A stretch of 61,161 bases of DNA from CAZNPW01 sp964575185 (GTDB taxonomy: Bacteria > Pseudomonadota > Alphaproteobacteria > Rhodobacterales > Rhodobacteraceae): NCBI GenBank assembly GCA_964575185.1, contig CAZNPW010000012.1, forward strand, positions 1-61,161. The letters run 5' to 3'. The notes under the pieces were generated by a model. That model worked only from the letters and a program-made list of their open reading frames with translations, was not told where the DNA came from and did no database searches. Of the stretch, positions 15,691-23,832 are shown piece by piece. Each line of letters opens with the position of its first letter. Within the stretch, counting starts at the first letter, position 1. A program made the position numbers and the translations under genes.

Positions 15691-16673
15691 TCCTGTGGCT
15701 GCTGTGGCCCGCGGTCCTGTGGGCCGACGGGATGCGGATCGCGCTCTACCACACCGAACTGTCGCGCGACGGGCCGGGGCTGATGTTGGCGGCCATCACT
15801 GATGGCGACCCGCAGGTGCAGGCCGTGGTCCGGGTGATCGACGCCGCGGCGGCCGACGTGCTGGTGCTCGCCGGGCTCGACCATGACGCCGGTGGGGTGG
15901 CACTCGCGGCGCTGAACGCGCGGCTTGCGGATCCCTACCCCTACGCGGTCGCGCTGCGGCCCAACGCCGGGGTCCAGACCGGCCGCGACCTCGACGGCGA
16001 TGGCGAGATCGGGCCGCGCGACGCGCAGGGCTGGGGGCGGTTTCCCGGCCAGGGCGGCATGGCGGTGCTGTCGCGCCACCCGCTCGGCCCGGTGCAGGAC
16101 CTGACCGGCACCCTGTGGCGCGACCTGCCCGGCTCCGTTCCGGCGGGGACCGACCCGCCCGACGCGGACCTGCGGCTCGCCTCGGTCGGAGTGTGGGTCG
16201 TGCCGGTCGACCTGGGCGGCGGGGCCGTGCCGGTCATCGCCTTCCACGCGACGCCGCCCCTGTTCCAGCCGCAGAACCCCGCCCGCAACGCGGCCGAACT
16301 GCGCTTCGTGGCGCAGGTGCTGGGCGACCTGCCGGGGCCGGCCGTGGTGGCCGGCGTCGCCAACACCGACCCCGCCGACGGCCGCGGCGACCGCGCCGCG
16401 CTGGCGGCGTGGCTCGCCGACCCGCGCCTGCGCGACCCGGTGCCGACAAGCGCCCGCAGCGGTGCCGACCCGGGCCAGGCGGGCGACCCGCGCGCCGACA
16501 CCGCGGCCTTCGACGGCGCGGGGGGGCTGCGGCTCGACTACGTCCTGCCCTCGGCCGACCTGCGGGTGACGGACAGCGGCGTGATCTGGCCGGCCGAGGG
16601 CGACCCGTTCCTGGCCACGGTGGAGGCGGCCTCGCGGCACCGGCTCGTCTGGGTGGACCTGGCCGCCGATTGA
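15576..16673 (+). CDS. Secreted endonuclease/exonuclease/phosphatase-like protein
   Basis: Resembles the endonuclease/exonuclease/phosphatase superfamily: RIALYHTELSRDGPGLML at the domain start, VLVLAGLDHDAGG, FPGQGGMAVLSRHPLGP, VVAGVANTDPADGRGDR and LRLDYVLPSADLRV. GLILWLLWPAVLWADG immediately before looks like a signal peptide core, so translation must begin upstream of ATG 15732. However, no normal start codon lies between 15576 and 15732, and 15576 lies 115 bp inside the preceding gene. The true start is therefore unresolved. Substrate is unknown; it lies between the membrane protein gene and leuB. Confidence 0.7.
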   Translation: MGLPSRFPVHARHRDGPGGRHDRGKAARRRGFGAGCGLILWLLWPAVLWADGMRIALYHTELSRDGPGLMLAAITDGDPQVQAVVRVIDAAAADVLVLAGLDHDAGGVALAALNARLADPYPYAVALRPNAGVQTGRDLDGDGEIGPRDAQGWGRFPGQGGMAVLSRHPLGPVQDLTGTLWRDLPGSVPAGTDPPDADLRLASVGVWVVPVDLGGGAVPVIAFHATPPLFQPQNPARNAAELRFVAQVLGDLPGPAVVAGVANTDPADGRGDRAALAAWLADPRLRDPVPTSARSGADPGQAGDPRADTAAFDGAGGLRLDYVLPSADLRVTDSGVIWPAEGDPFLATVEAASRHRLVWVDLAAD

Positions 16674-16728
16674 CGCCGCGCAGGGCTTTGGCTAGGCCAC
16701 GCGCGACCTTTCGGAAAGGACCCCGCCC

Positions 16729-17838
16729 GTGGCCAACCCCTCGCTCCTCATCCTCGCCGGGGACGGCATCGGGCCGGAAGTCATGGCCGAGGTGAAGAAG
16801 ATCATCGGCTGGATGGGCGACCGCCGCGGCCTGCGGTTCGATGTCTCCGAAGACCTCGTCGGCGGCGTCTCCTACGACGCGAACGGCACCCCCCTGACCG
16901 ACGCCGCGATGGCCCGGGCGCAGGCGGCGGACGCGGTGCTGCTCGGCGCGGTGGGGGGGCCGAAGTGGGACGGGCTCGACTTTTCGGTCAAGCCCGAGCG
17001 CGGGCTTCTGCGCCTGCGCAAGGAGATGGACCTTTACGCCAACCTCCGCCCCGCCCAGTGCTTCGACGCGCTGGCCGATTTTTCCTCGCTGAAACGCGAG
17101 GTCGTGGCGGGGCTCGACATCGTCATCGTGCGCGAGCTGACCTCGGGCGTCTACTTCGGCGAGCCGCGCGGCATCTTCACCGAAGGCCGCGAGCGCGTCG
17201 GCATCAACACCCAGCGCTACACCGAATCCGAGATCGCCCGCGTCGCCCGGTCGGCCTTCGAGCTGGCGCGGCGGCGGTCGGGCAAGGTCTGCTCGATGGA
17301 GAAGGCCAACGTCATGGAATCGGGCGTGCTGTGGCGGCAGGTCGTGACCGAGGTCCACGCGAAGGACTACCCCGACGTGCAGCTCTCGCACATGTATGCC
17401 GATGCGGGGGCGATGCAATTGTGCCGCTGGCCCAGGCAGTTCGACGTGATCGTGACCGACAACCTGTTCGGCGACCTTCTGTCGGACGCCGCCGCGATGC
17501 TGACCGGGTCGCTCGGGATGCTCCCCTCGGCCAGCCTCGGCGCGCCGATGGCGAACGGGCGGCCGAAGGCGCTGTACGAACCCGTCCACGGCTCCGCCCC
17601 CGACATCGCGGGCCAGGGCAAGGCCAACCCGATCGCCTGCATCCTGAGCTTTGCCATGGCGCTGCGCTATTCCTTCGACCGGGGGGAGGAGGCGAAGCGG
17701 GTCGAGGATGCGGTGGAGAAGATCCTCGCCGACGGGCTGCGCACCGCCGACCTGCTGGGCCCCGAGGGGGGCACACCGGTCGGCACGGCGGCGATGGGCG
17801 ACGCGGTCGTGGCGGCGCTGGAGGCCGGCCCGAGATAG
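16729..17838 (+). CDS. leuB: 3-isopropylmalate dehydrogenase
   Basis: NAD-dependent oxidative decarboxylase of leucine synthesis. 369 residues from a GTG at 16729. Signatures: LLILAGDGIGPEVM at the N terminus, LLGAVGGPKW near residue 72, GLLRLRKEMDLYANLRPA near 91, and VTDNLFGDLLSDAAAMLTG near 242. An unusual SHMYADAGAMQL occurs where many homologues have SHMYVDNAAMQL. The TAG stop is inside a repeat of the palindromic element that follows. Confidence 0.96.
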   Translation: MANPSLLILAGDGIGPEVMAEVKKIIGWMGDRRGLRFDVSEDLVGGVSYDANGTPLTDAAMARAQAADAVLLGAVGGPKWDGLDFSVKPERGLLRLRKEMDLYANLRPAQCFDALADFSSLKREVVAGLDIVIVRELTSGVYFGEPRGIFTEGRERVGINTQRYTESEIARVARSAFELARRRSGKVCSMEKANVMESGVLWRQVVTEVHAKDYPDVQLSHMYADAGAMQLCRWPRQFDVIVTDNLFGDLLSDAAAMLTGSLGMLPSASLGAPMANGRPKALYEPVHGSAPDIAGQGKANPIACILSFAMALRYSFDRGEEAKRVEDAVEKILADGLRTADLLGPEGGTPVGTAAMGDAVVAALEAGPR

Positions 17839-17872
17839 TGCGACATCGCACCATCTGGTTCCAAACCGCACT

Positions 17873-17916
17873 AACTGGTTCGATATCGCACCAGATAGTG
17901 CGATATCGAACCAGTT
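17873..17916. repeat. Perfect 19-bp inverted repeat between convergent leuB and glycosyltransferase gene
   Basis: AACTGGTTCGATATCGCAC (17873-17891) and its exact complement (17898-17916) flank a 6-nt loop CAGATA. The right arm includes the first two bases of the TAA stop (17915-17917, complement strand) of the glycosyltransferase gene. A degenerate copy, GATAGTGCGACATCGCACCA (17834-17853), starts inside the leuB stop region. Probably a bidirectional terminator, although no T-tract is present. Confidence 0.85.
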
Positions 17917-18733
17917 ATCGTCCCCGGGTGAACCCGCGCTCCGCCGGTCGTCCGCGCACCGCCGCGGTCACCGCGGCATAGACCGCGACCCCCGCCGGAT
18001 CGCGCAGCGCGAGCCCGCCGAGGCCCCGTAGGCCGAGCGGCACCTTGCCCTCGCGCGCCATCAGCCCCGGCCAGTTCCGCGCCACCTCGGCCACGCCCGC
18101 GTCCTGCCTCCGGCGGGCGCGGACGAGGCGGGCGAAGCCTTCGGGCAGGGGCCAGCGGTAGGTGCCCCCGACCTGCACCCGCTCCTCCGGGGTGAACTGG
18201 AGCCGGACGAAGGTGTCGTCCGACAGGATCGGCGGGAAGGCCCCCCAGCGCGCCCGGCCGGCGGGGTTGACGGCATAAAGCCCGAAGCCCCCGGCGGAGG
18301 ACCGTGCGAAGGGGAGGCGCTGCCAGACCCGGGCATAGGCGCGGGTGACGGGGCTCGCGGCGCGGGGGATCACCGGGGTCGCGGCGGCGTAGCGGGGCCG
18401 GGTCACGTCCAGCGCGGCGGCGATCCGGGGCAGGAGGGCCGGCGTCACCTCGACGTCGGCGTCGAGGTAGAGGCGCATCCCGAACCCCGCCGCTGCGTCG
18501 CCCGCGTTCAGCGCGGCGGGCTTCGACCCCTGCGCGAGTTCCACCACGCGGAACCCCCAGCCGCGCGCCGCCGCCTGCGCGGCGAAGGTCCGCGCGACCC
18601 CGGCGGTGTCGTCGGTGCAGCCGTTCGGCACCACGATGACCTCGGCCGCGACGGGGTCCGAGTCCAGCAGCGCCGCCAGGCAGGGGCCGATCCAGGCGGA
18701 TTCGTTCGCGGCGGGGATGATGACCGAGATCAC
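17915..18733 (-). CDS. Glycosyltransferase family 2
   Basis: GT-A fold glycosyltransferase, 272 residues from GTG at 18733 (VISVIIPAANES). Features: nucleotide-sugar binding start VISVIIPAANESAWIGPCL, NGCTDDTAGVAR near residue 37, the metal-binding LYLDADVEV near residue 85 and an acceptor-side SDDTFVRLQF near 180. It has no clear membrane segment. It overlaps the stop of the 790-residue glycosidase-like gene by 4 bp, so it is the last gene of a three-gene operon dealing with a glycan. Donor and acceptor cannot be told from sequence. Confidence 0.85.
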   Translation of the reverse strand: MISVIIPAANESAWIGPCLAALLDSDPVAAEVIVVPNGCTDDTAGVARTFAAQAAARGWGFRVVELAQGSKPAALNAGDAAAGFGMRLYLDADVEVTPALLPRIAAALDVTRPRYAAATPVIPRAASPVTRAYARVWQRLPFARSSAGGFGLYAVNPAGRARWGAFPPILSDDTFVRLQFTPEERVQVGGTYRWPLPEGFARLVRARRRQDAGVAEVARNWPGLMAREGKVPLGLRGLGGLALRDPAGVAVYAAVTAAVRGRPAERGFTRGR

Positions 18734-21102
18734 GGTGCGGTCCTGGGCGCGGCGGTCAGCGCCCGCCAGCGGGGGTTGTCGTCGGTGAGGCTGCGCAGCG
18801 CGCCCCAGGACCCCCATGTCGACGGGGCCGCCACGTCGACGAAGGCGTTGAACGGCGCGTCGGTCAGCCGCGCCCAGCCCGCCAGAAGCTCGGCGTAGAG
18901 CGCGCCCATCTGGGGCGAATAGCTGAGTTCCTGGAAGAACGCCGCAAGCCGTGGGTCGTCCGCCGCCGCGCCGGTGCCCACGATGTGGCTTCCGCCTTCG
19001 TACATCACCAGCTGCAACCCGAACCTGTCGGCGACCGCCTTCTGGTAGGGGAGCACGGTGTCGAGAAGATGGCGCAGGCTGTCCGACGGGTCGCCCGACA
19101 GCGACCCGTCGCGTAGCTCCTGCGCGGCGCGGTCCATGGCGGTCGCCGGGTCGGCATTCCAGCCGTCCACCATCGCCCGCTTGGTGTCGGACCCGAGCAG
19201 CGCGCTGAAATAGCCGGTGACGGCGTAGGCGTCGAACGACTCCGCCGGGGGCGGCAGGCCTTCGGCGATCACGTCGGGGGCGGCGAGGATCTGGTCCTCG
19301 AGCCCGAGCCAGCCGGTCTGGGTGGCGATGACGCGGACCAGGCGGTCGGGATCGTCGAAGGTGTCGGCCCAGATGCCCGCGACCTGCGCCGCGCGCAGGG
19401 CGTAGAACTGGACCCATTTGGAGTCGCCGCCCCAGCGGGCGCGGGCCTGGTCCTCGGCCCAGCGGGATTGCGCGAACTGCCAGTTCCAGACCTCGTTGGA
19501 GTATTCGACCCAGGCGCGCAGCCCGGGGTCGAGGCCGGTGGCGATGCCCGCCATCTCGGCCACCAGCGCGTCGTCGGCGAGGTGCGGGACGGTGAACCAG
19601 GCGTCGGCCCGCAGGCGGTTGGCCAGCGCCACCATGACCTCCATCGGCACGCCGGTGCGGCCCCAGGTGTAGTCGGAGGGGCGGGGGCGGTCGGCGGGGG
19701 TGGCCAGGCCAGAGTCGTTCGTAGCCATCCAGTCCATGAAGCGGAGCATCCGCACCCCTTGCAGCCGGGCGAGCCAGTCGGGGTTGAAGATTTCTCCACC
19801 GTCCAGCAGGGCCGCGCGGTCCTGCCGGACGACGGTGATGGCGCGGATCGGGTCGGCGGGGTCGGTGGCGCGGATCGTGACGGCGACGAAGCCGGGGCCG
19901 GGGGTGAAGGCGAAGGTCGCGCGGCCGGCGCCCATCACCACGTCGGTGGCGCGGCCCTCGAGCACGATCTCGCCCCGGCCCTGCCAGCGGACGAGGTAGG
20001 TGCCCGCGACGCCGCCGGTGTCGGGCGGCAGGTCGGTCAGCATCAGCGCCGAGATGCCGGTCAGTTCGGGCGGCACCGCCGTGGGCCAGCCGTCGGCGTC
20101 GAGCACGCCCGCGGCGGCGAGCCGGGCGTGGTCCCAGCCGCCGAACCGGCCCGGCAGGTGGCCGGTCCAGGGGCGGGCGGACTTCATCAGGTCGAGGAAG
20201 GGCAGTTGCGTCGACCAGTCGGAGATGCCGTTCAGGTTGAAGGCGAGGTTGGGGTTCTGCACCGCCGCGGGCGGGCCGGTCGCGGCGGCGGGCCGGACCG
20301 GGGTTTGCGGCACCACCGCCGCCGTCCGCGCGGCCTGCACCGCCGCCCATGCGACGCGCTGCAAGGCGGCGGCCTGGGCCTCGGGAATGACCGCGTCGCG
20401 GCTGGCCCAGCTGCGCAGAAGCTGCGCGGGCAGCCCTTCGGGCGACCGGCCGGTCAGCGCCGCGGCATGGACCATGGCCAGGAAGTAGAGGCCGCGCGCG
20501 TCGGGGTGGATGTCGTCGGCGAAGGCGTCGGCGAGCGAGGTCATGCCGGGCACCTCGCCGGCCTCTGCCGCCTGCGACAGCGCGCGCATCGCCTGGCCCG
20601 CGGGGATGATGCCGATCGGGATGCCGGTGGTGGCGGTGACCGCGGAGGCGACCTCGCGCAGGCGGGCGGCGTCCAGATCGATGCGGTCGGGCCAGGGGAG
20701 GCCGGCCTCGGGGTCGCCGTCGATGACCGTGCCGGGGCCGGAGGCGAGCGACGGCCAGGCCTCGTAGAGCCAGACCTGCGCGTCCGGGTTGCCGTCGCGG
20801 GCGGCCTCGGCCCAGCGGGCGACGTAGCCCGCGGTGTCGTTCCAGCGGATCTGTTCGTAAAGCGGCACCGCCTCGACCAGGACCAGCGCGTCGACGCCCT
20901 GCGCCAGGCGGTCGCGGGCGGGGACGCCTTCGCCCGTCTGGTCCCAGTTGACGCGCAGGGGGGCGCCGTTGATGACCTGCGCCTCGACCGTCGCGGGGGC
21001 CTCCATCGCGGCGAGCGCGGCCGCGACGTAGCGGGGCAGGTCGGGGCCGACGAGCGAATGGCCGACGAAGAGGATTTCGGTCAGGAGCGCCGCGGCGGTC
21101 AT
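18730..21102 (-). CDS. Large protein with N-terminal SGNH-like domain and C-terminal glycosidase-like (cellulose-binding-type) domain
   Basis: 790 residues. Residues 1-290 resemble the SGNH-like protein encoded directly upstream: GHSLVGPDLPRYVAAAL at about 13-29, VWLYEAWPSL near 115 and DAFADDIHPDARG near 205 (the DxxH block). Residues about 310-790 resemble proteins annotated as cellulose-binding or glycoside-hydrolase-like: LRFMDWMATNDS near 447, WVEYSNEVWNWQF near 530 and QLVMYEGGSHIVG near 700. The Asn-Glu pair and the later YEGG glutamate suit a clan GH-A-type acid/base and nucleophile, which is inference. No signal peptide is obvious. Overlaps of 4 bp with both neighbours show an operon with the glycosyltransferase. 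Confidence 0.75.
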   Translation of the reverse strand: MTAAALLTEILFVGHSLVGPDLPRYVAAALAAMEAPATVEAQVINGAPLRVNWDQTGEGVPARDRLAQGVDALVLVEAVPLYEQIRWNDTAGYVARWAEAARDGNPDAQVWLYEAWPSLASGPGTVIDGDPEAGLPWPDRIDLDAARLREVASAVTATTGIPIGIIPAGQAMRALSQAAEAGEVPGMTSLADAFADDIHPDARGLYFLAMVHAAALTGRSPEGLPAQLLRSWASRDAVIPEAQAAALQRVAWAAVQAARTAAVVPQTPVRPAAATGPPAAVQNPNLAFNLNGISDWSTQLPFLDLMKSARPWTGHLPGRFGGWDHARLAAAGVLDADGWPTAVPPELTGISALMLTDLPPDTGGVAGTYLVRWQGRGEIVLEGRATDVVMGAGRATFAFTPGPGFVAVTIRATDPADPIRAITVVRQDRAALLDGGEIFNPDWLARLQGVRMLRFMDWMATNDSGLATPADRPRPSDYTWGRTGVPMEVMVALANRLRADAWFTVPHLADDALVAEMAGIATGLDPGLRAWVEYSNEVWNWQFAQSRWAEDQARARWGGDSKWVQFYALRAAQVAGIWADTFDDPDRLVRVIATQTGWLGLEDQILAAPDVIAEGLPPPAESFDAYAVTGYFSALLGSDTKRAMVDGWNADPATAMDRAAQELRDGSLSGDPSDSLRHLLDTVLPYQKAVADRFGLQLVMYEGGSHIVGTGAAADDPRLAAFFQELSYSPQMGALYAELLAGWARLTDAPFNAFVDVAAPSTWGSWGALRSLTDDNPRWRALTAAPRTAP

Positions 21103-22019
21103 CCCGACAGGCCGGTCAGCGGGTCGGCGCGGACGCGGTCCCAGACGATGGTCCGGATCGCCGCGGCGGCGGCGGGGTCGAGCGCGGCCATGGGCGTGCC
21201 GTCGGCGCGCAGCAGGGCGGGCGGCAGGCCGGACGGCGGGCGGCCGGTCAGCACGGCGTCGTGGGTCAGCGCGATGACGTGGTTGCCCGCGTCGGACAGG
21301 TGGATGTCGTCGGAGAAGAGGGCGTCGCGTCCGGGCAGGCCGGGCAGCTCGCCCTGCCCCGCGGCGGCGGCGACCGCGGCGAGCACCGGGCCGCCGGGGA
21401 TGACGCGGATCGGCGGCACCGCGGGGTCGGCCATCGCCTGCGCCAGCAGCGTGCCCTGCCACAGCGCGGTGCGGTCGGCGGCGATCCGCGCCTCCCACCC
21501 GGCGGGGTCGGTGGTGCGGTGCCAGGTTTCATACAGGAAGACCTGCCCGCCCGGGTTGGCCGCGGCGGCGCGGGCGGCCCAGCGGGCGAGGTAGGCGGGC
21601 GCGTCGTGGTAGCGGATGGCGTCGCGCAGATCGACCATCTCGGTCAGCACGACGGCATCGTAGGTGCCGGCGTCGATGGCGCTGGCGGGACGGTAGGCGG
21701 GGTGGGCGTTCTCCTGCGCGAAGCCCGGCACCTCGCCCGTCCAGTGCTGGCCGAGCGTCGCGCCCCATCCGAGCTGGCTGTGGTGGTCCTGCCCGGTGAG
21801 CTGCGCGAGCATCGCGGGCATGTCGCGGCCGACGAGGCTGTGGCCGAGGTGGAAGACGGGGCCGGCGAGCGGCCTGGCGGGGGCCTTGCCCAGCCGCGCC
21901 AGCACCTCGTCGGCCGTCAGGCGCGGCGGGGCGGACAGCATCCCCCAGGCCGTGGCCCCGCCCGCCGCCCCGCCCGCCGCGAGCAGCCCGAGCCCCGCCA
22001 AGGCCCTGCGCGTCATCAT
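21099..22019 (-). CDS. SGNH-hydrolase-like exported protein
   Basis: 306 residues. The N terminus MMTRRALAGLGLLAAGGAAG has a twin-arginine-like pair before a hydrophobic stretch, suggesting export by Tat or Sec with or without a retained anchor. Block I is FHLGHSLVGRDMPAML near residue 58 and block V is FSDDIHLSDAGNHV near residue 240, giving a Ser and a Asp-x-x-His as in SGNH esterases. The canonical GDS is replaced by GHS. It shares many short segments with residues 1-290 of the next protein. First gene of the operon; divergent from the heparinase-like gene (130 bp gap). Confidence 0.72.
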   Translation of the reverse strand: MMTRRALAGLGLLAAGGAAGGATAWGMLSAPPRLTADEVLARLGKAPARPLAGPVFHLGHSLVGRDMPAMLAQLTGQDHHSQLGWGATLGQHWTGEVPGFAQENAHPAYRPASAIDAGTYDAVVLTEMVDLRDAIRYHDAPAYLARWAARAAAANPGGQVFLYETWHRTTDPAGWEARIAADRTALWQGTLLAQAMADPAVPPIRVIPGGPVLAAVAAAAGQGELPGLPGRDALFSDDIHLSDAGNHVIALTHDAVLTGRPPSGLPPALLRADGTPMAALDPAAAAAIRTIVWDRVRADPLTGLSG

Positions 22020-22149
22020 CCCGTCACCTGCCGCCGTTCCCGTCGGGGAAAGATGGGGCGGCGGGCGGGGCTTTGCCAGCCCTGCCGCAGACGTGATGAC
22101 AGCCCGGGTGCGGCCTGCCTAAGGTCGCCGCAGCAAGGGGGCGGGGGCG

Positions 22150-23829
22150 GTGGCGGCAGGGCGGACGGGCGGGCGGACGGGCGGGCTGGCGTTGCGGTGG
22201 GCGCTGTGGCGGGCGGGGCGCGGCCCGGTCCCCGGCCTGGTGCGGAGCCCCGGCCCGCGCGAGGTCGGCGCGGTCGCGCGCGGCGACGCGCTGGCGCAGG
22301 GCGCCTTCTGGATCGACGGGGCGAAGGTCCGGCTGGCGCCCGGACAGACGATCTGGGATGCGGCGACGGGGCCTGCGGCGCAGGGCTTCGGCTGGCTCGA
22401 CGACCTCGCCGCGCGGCCGAACGCCGAGGCGCGGGCGATCGCGCGGGGCTGGACGGCGGCCTGGCTGGCCGGACAGGCGCGGGCCGCCGCCGCCTGGGAC
22501 CCCGCGGTCGCGGCACGGCGGGCCGAGGCGCTGCTGCGCCACTTCGGGCTGCTGACCGAGGGGGTGCCGGACCCGCTGCCCGAGGGCCGGCTGCTGGCGG
22601 TGATCGCGCGGCACGGGCGGTATCTGGCGGGACGGTTGCCGCGCGCCAGGGCGGCCGGGGACCGGCTGGCCCTGGGCGCGGCGCTGGTGGCCGCGGGCAC
22701 CGCGCTGGCGGGGCAGGAGGCGCTGGCGGGCCAAGGTGCCGCGGCGGTGGCGGAGGCGGCGGCGGCGCTGGTCGGCAAGGACGGGGCCACGGCCTCGCGC
22801 AGCCCCGAGGCGCTCCTGGGGATCGCGGCGGCCTTGCTGGCCACGGAGCAGGCGCTGACCGAGGCGGGGCTGGCGGTGCCCGAGGCGATCCCGGCGGCGC
22901 TGGGGCGGGCCGCGCCGGTGCTGCGGATGCTGCGCCATGCCGACGGGGGCCTCGCGCGGTTCCACGGCGGCGGGCGGGGGCGGGCGGGGACGGTGGACCG
23001 GGTGCTGGCCGCCGCCGCCGCGCGGCTGCCGCCGCCGGACCGGCCGGCGATGGGTTATGTGCGGCTGGCGGCAGGGCGGACGACGGTGATCGCCGACAAC
23101 GCCGCACCCCCCGGAGGGGCGGCGGCGGCTACGGCGCATGCCGGGACGCTGGGGTTCGAGCTGACCTCGGGGCGGCGGCCGGTCGTGATCGGCTGCGGGC
23201 CCGGCGGGGCCTTCGGGGCCGACTGGGCGCAGGCGGGGCGCGCGACGGCATCGCACAGCACGCTGTCGGTCGAGGGCACCTCGTCGTCGCGGCTGGGGAC
23301 CGGGGCCGAGGCGCAGGTGCTGGTCAGCCGCGCCCGCGTGCCCGCCGCCCATCAGCTGAGCGAGGAGGGCGACCGCGGGGCCTATGCCGTGCATGACGGC
23401 TGGTCGGCGACGCACGGCCTGTTGCACGCGCGGACGCTGATCCTGTCGGCGGACGGCCGGGCGCTCTATGGCGAGGACCGGCTCTACGCCGGCTCGCCCG
23501 ACCGCCGCCGCCGGCTGGCCGAGCTGCAGGCCGCGCCGGGCGGGGTGGTCTTCGCGCTGCGGTTCCACCTGCACCCCGACGCCCTGCCCGACGAAGGCGG
23601 CCGCCGCATCGCGCTGCGCAGCGGCGAGGTCTGGGAGTTCCTGCACCAGGGGCCGGGGTTGCGGCTGACGGTGGAGCCGTCGGTGATGCTCGACTCCGGC
23701 CTGCCCGCGCCGGTGCCGACGCAGGTCATCACGCTGACCGGGCGGCTGACCGAGGGCGAGGTGCGGATCGGCTGGACCTTCGCCAAGGCAGAGGATACTC
23801 CGACCGCGATCCGCGACCTGGAGCCCTAG
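22150..23829 (+). CDS. Heparinase II/III family protein
   Basis: 559 residues from GTG 22150. The N-terminal half is alpha-helical and alanine-rich (alpha/alpha toroid in the family), containing IARGWTAAWLAGQARAAAAW. The C-terminal beta half has the conserved run of a heparinase II/III-like domain: GGLARFHGGGRG near residue 277, AHAGTLGFELTSGRRPVVIG near 330 and TASHSTLSVEGTSSSRLG near 367. The family cleaves uronate-containing polysaccharides by elimination; the actual substrate here is unknown. No signal peptide is obvious. It is divergent from the SGNH/glycosidase/GT operon and only 3 bp upstream of purH. Confidence 0.85.
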   Translation: MAAGRTGGRTGGLALRWALWRAGRGPVPGLVRSPGPREVGAVARGDALAQGAFWIDGAKVRLAPGQTIWDAATGPAAQGFGWLDDLAARPNAEARAIARGWTAAWLAGQARAAAAWDPAVAARRAEALLRHFGLLTEGVPDPLPEGRLLAVIARHGRYLAGRLPRARAAGDRLALGAALVAAGTALAGQEALAGQGAAAVAEAAAALVGKDGATASRSPEALLGIAAALLATEQALTEAGLAVPEAIPAALGRAAPVLRMLRHADGGLARFHGGGRGRAGTVDRVLAAAAARLPPPDRPAMGYVRLAAGRTTVIADNAAPPGGAAAATAHAGTLGFELTSGRRPVVIGCGPGGAFGADWAQAGRATASHSTLSVEGTSSSRLGTGAEAQVLVSRARVPAAHQLSEEGDRGAYAVHDGWSATHGLLHARTLILSADGRALYGEDRLYAGSPDRRRRLAELQAAPGGVVFALRFHLHPDALPDEGGRRIALRSGEVWEFLHQGPGLRLTVEPSVMLDSGLPAPVPTQVITLTGRLTEGEVRIGWTFAKAEDTPTAIRDLEP

Positions 23830-23832
23830 GCG

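Noticed and set aside
22160..22200. G-rich CGGACGGGCGGG repeats at the start of the heparinase-like gene as a regulatory element
   Set aside because: They encode a GGRTGGRTGG stretch in frame and are readily explained as local slippage in coding DNA.
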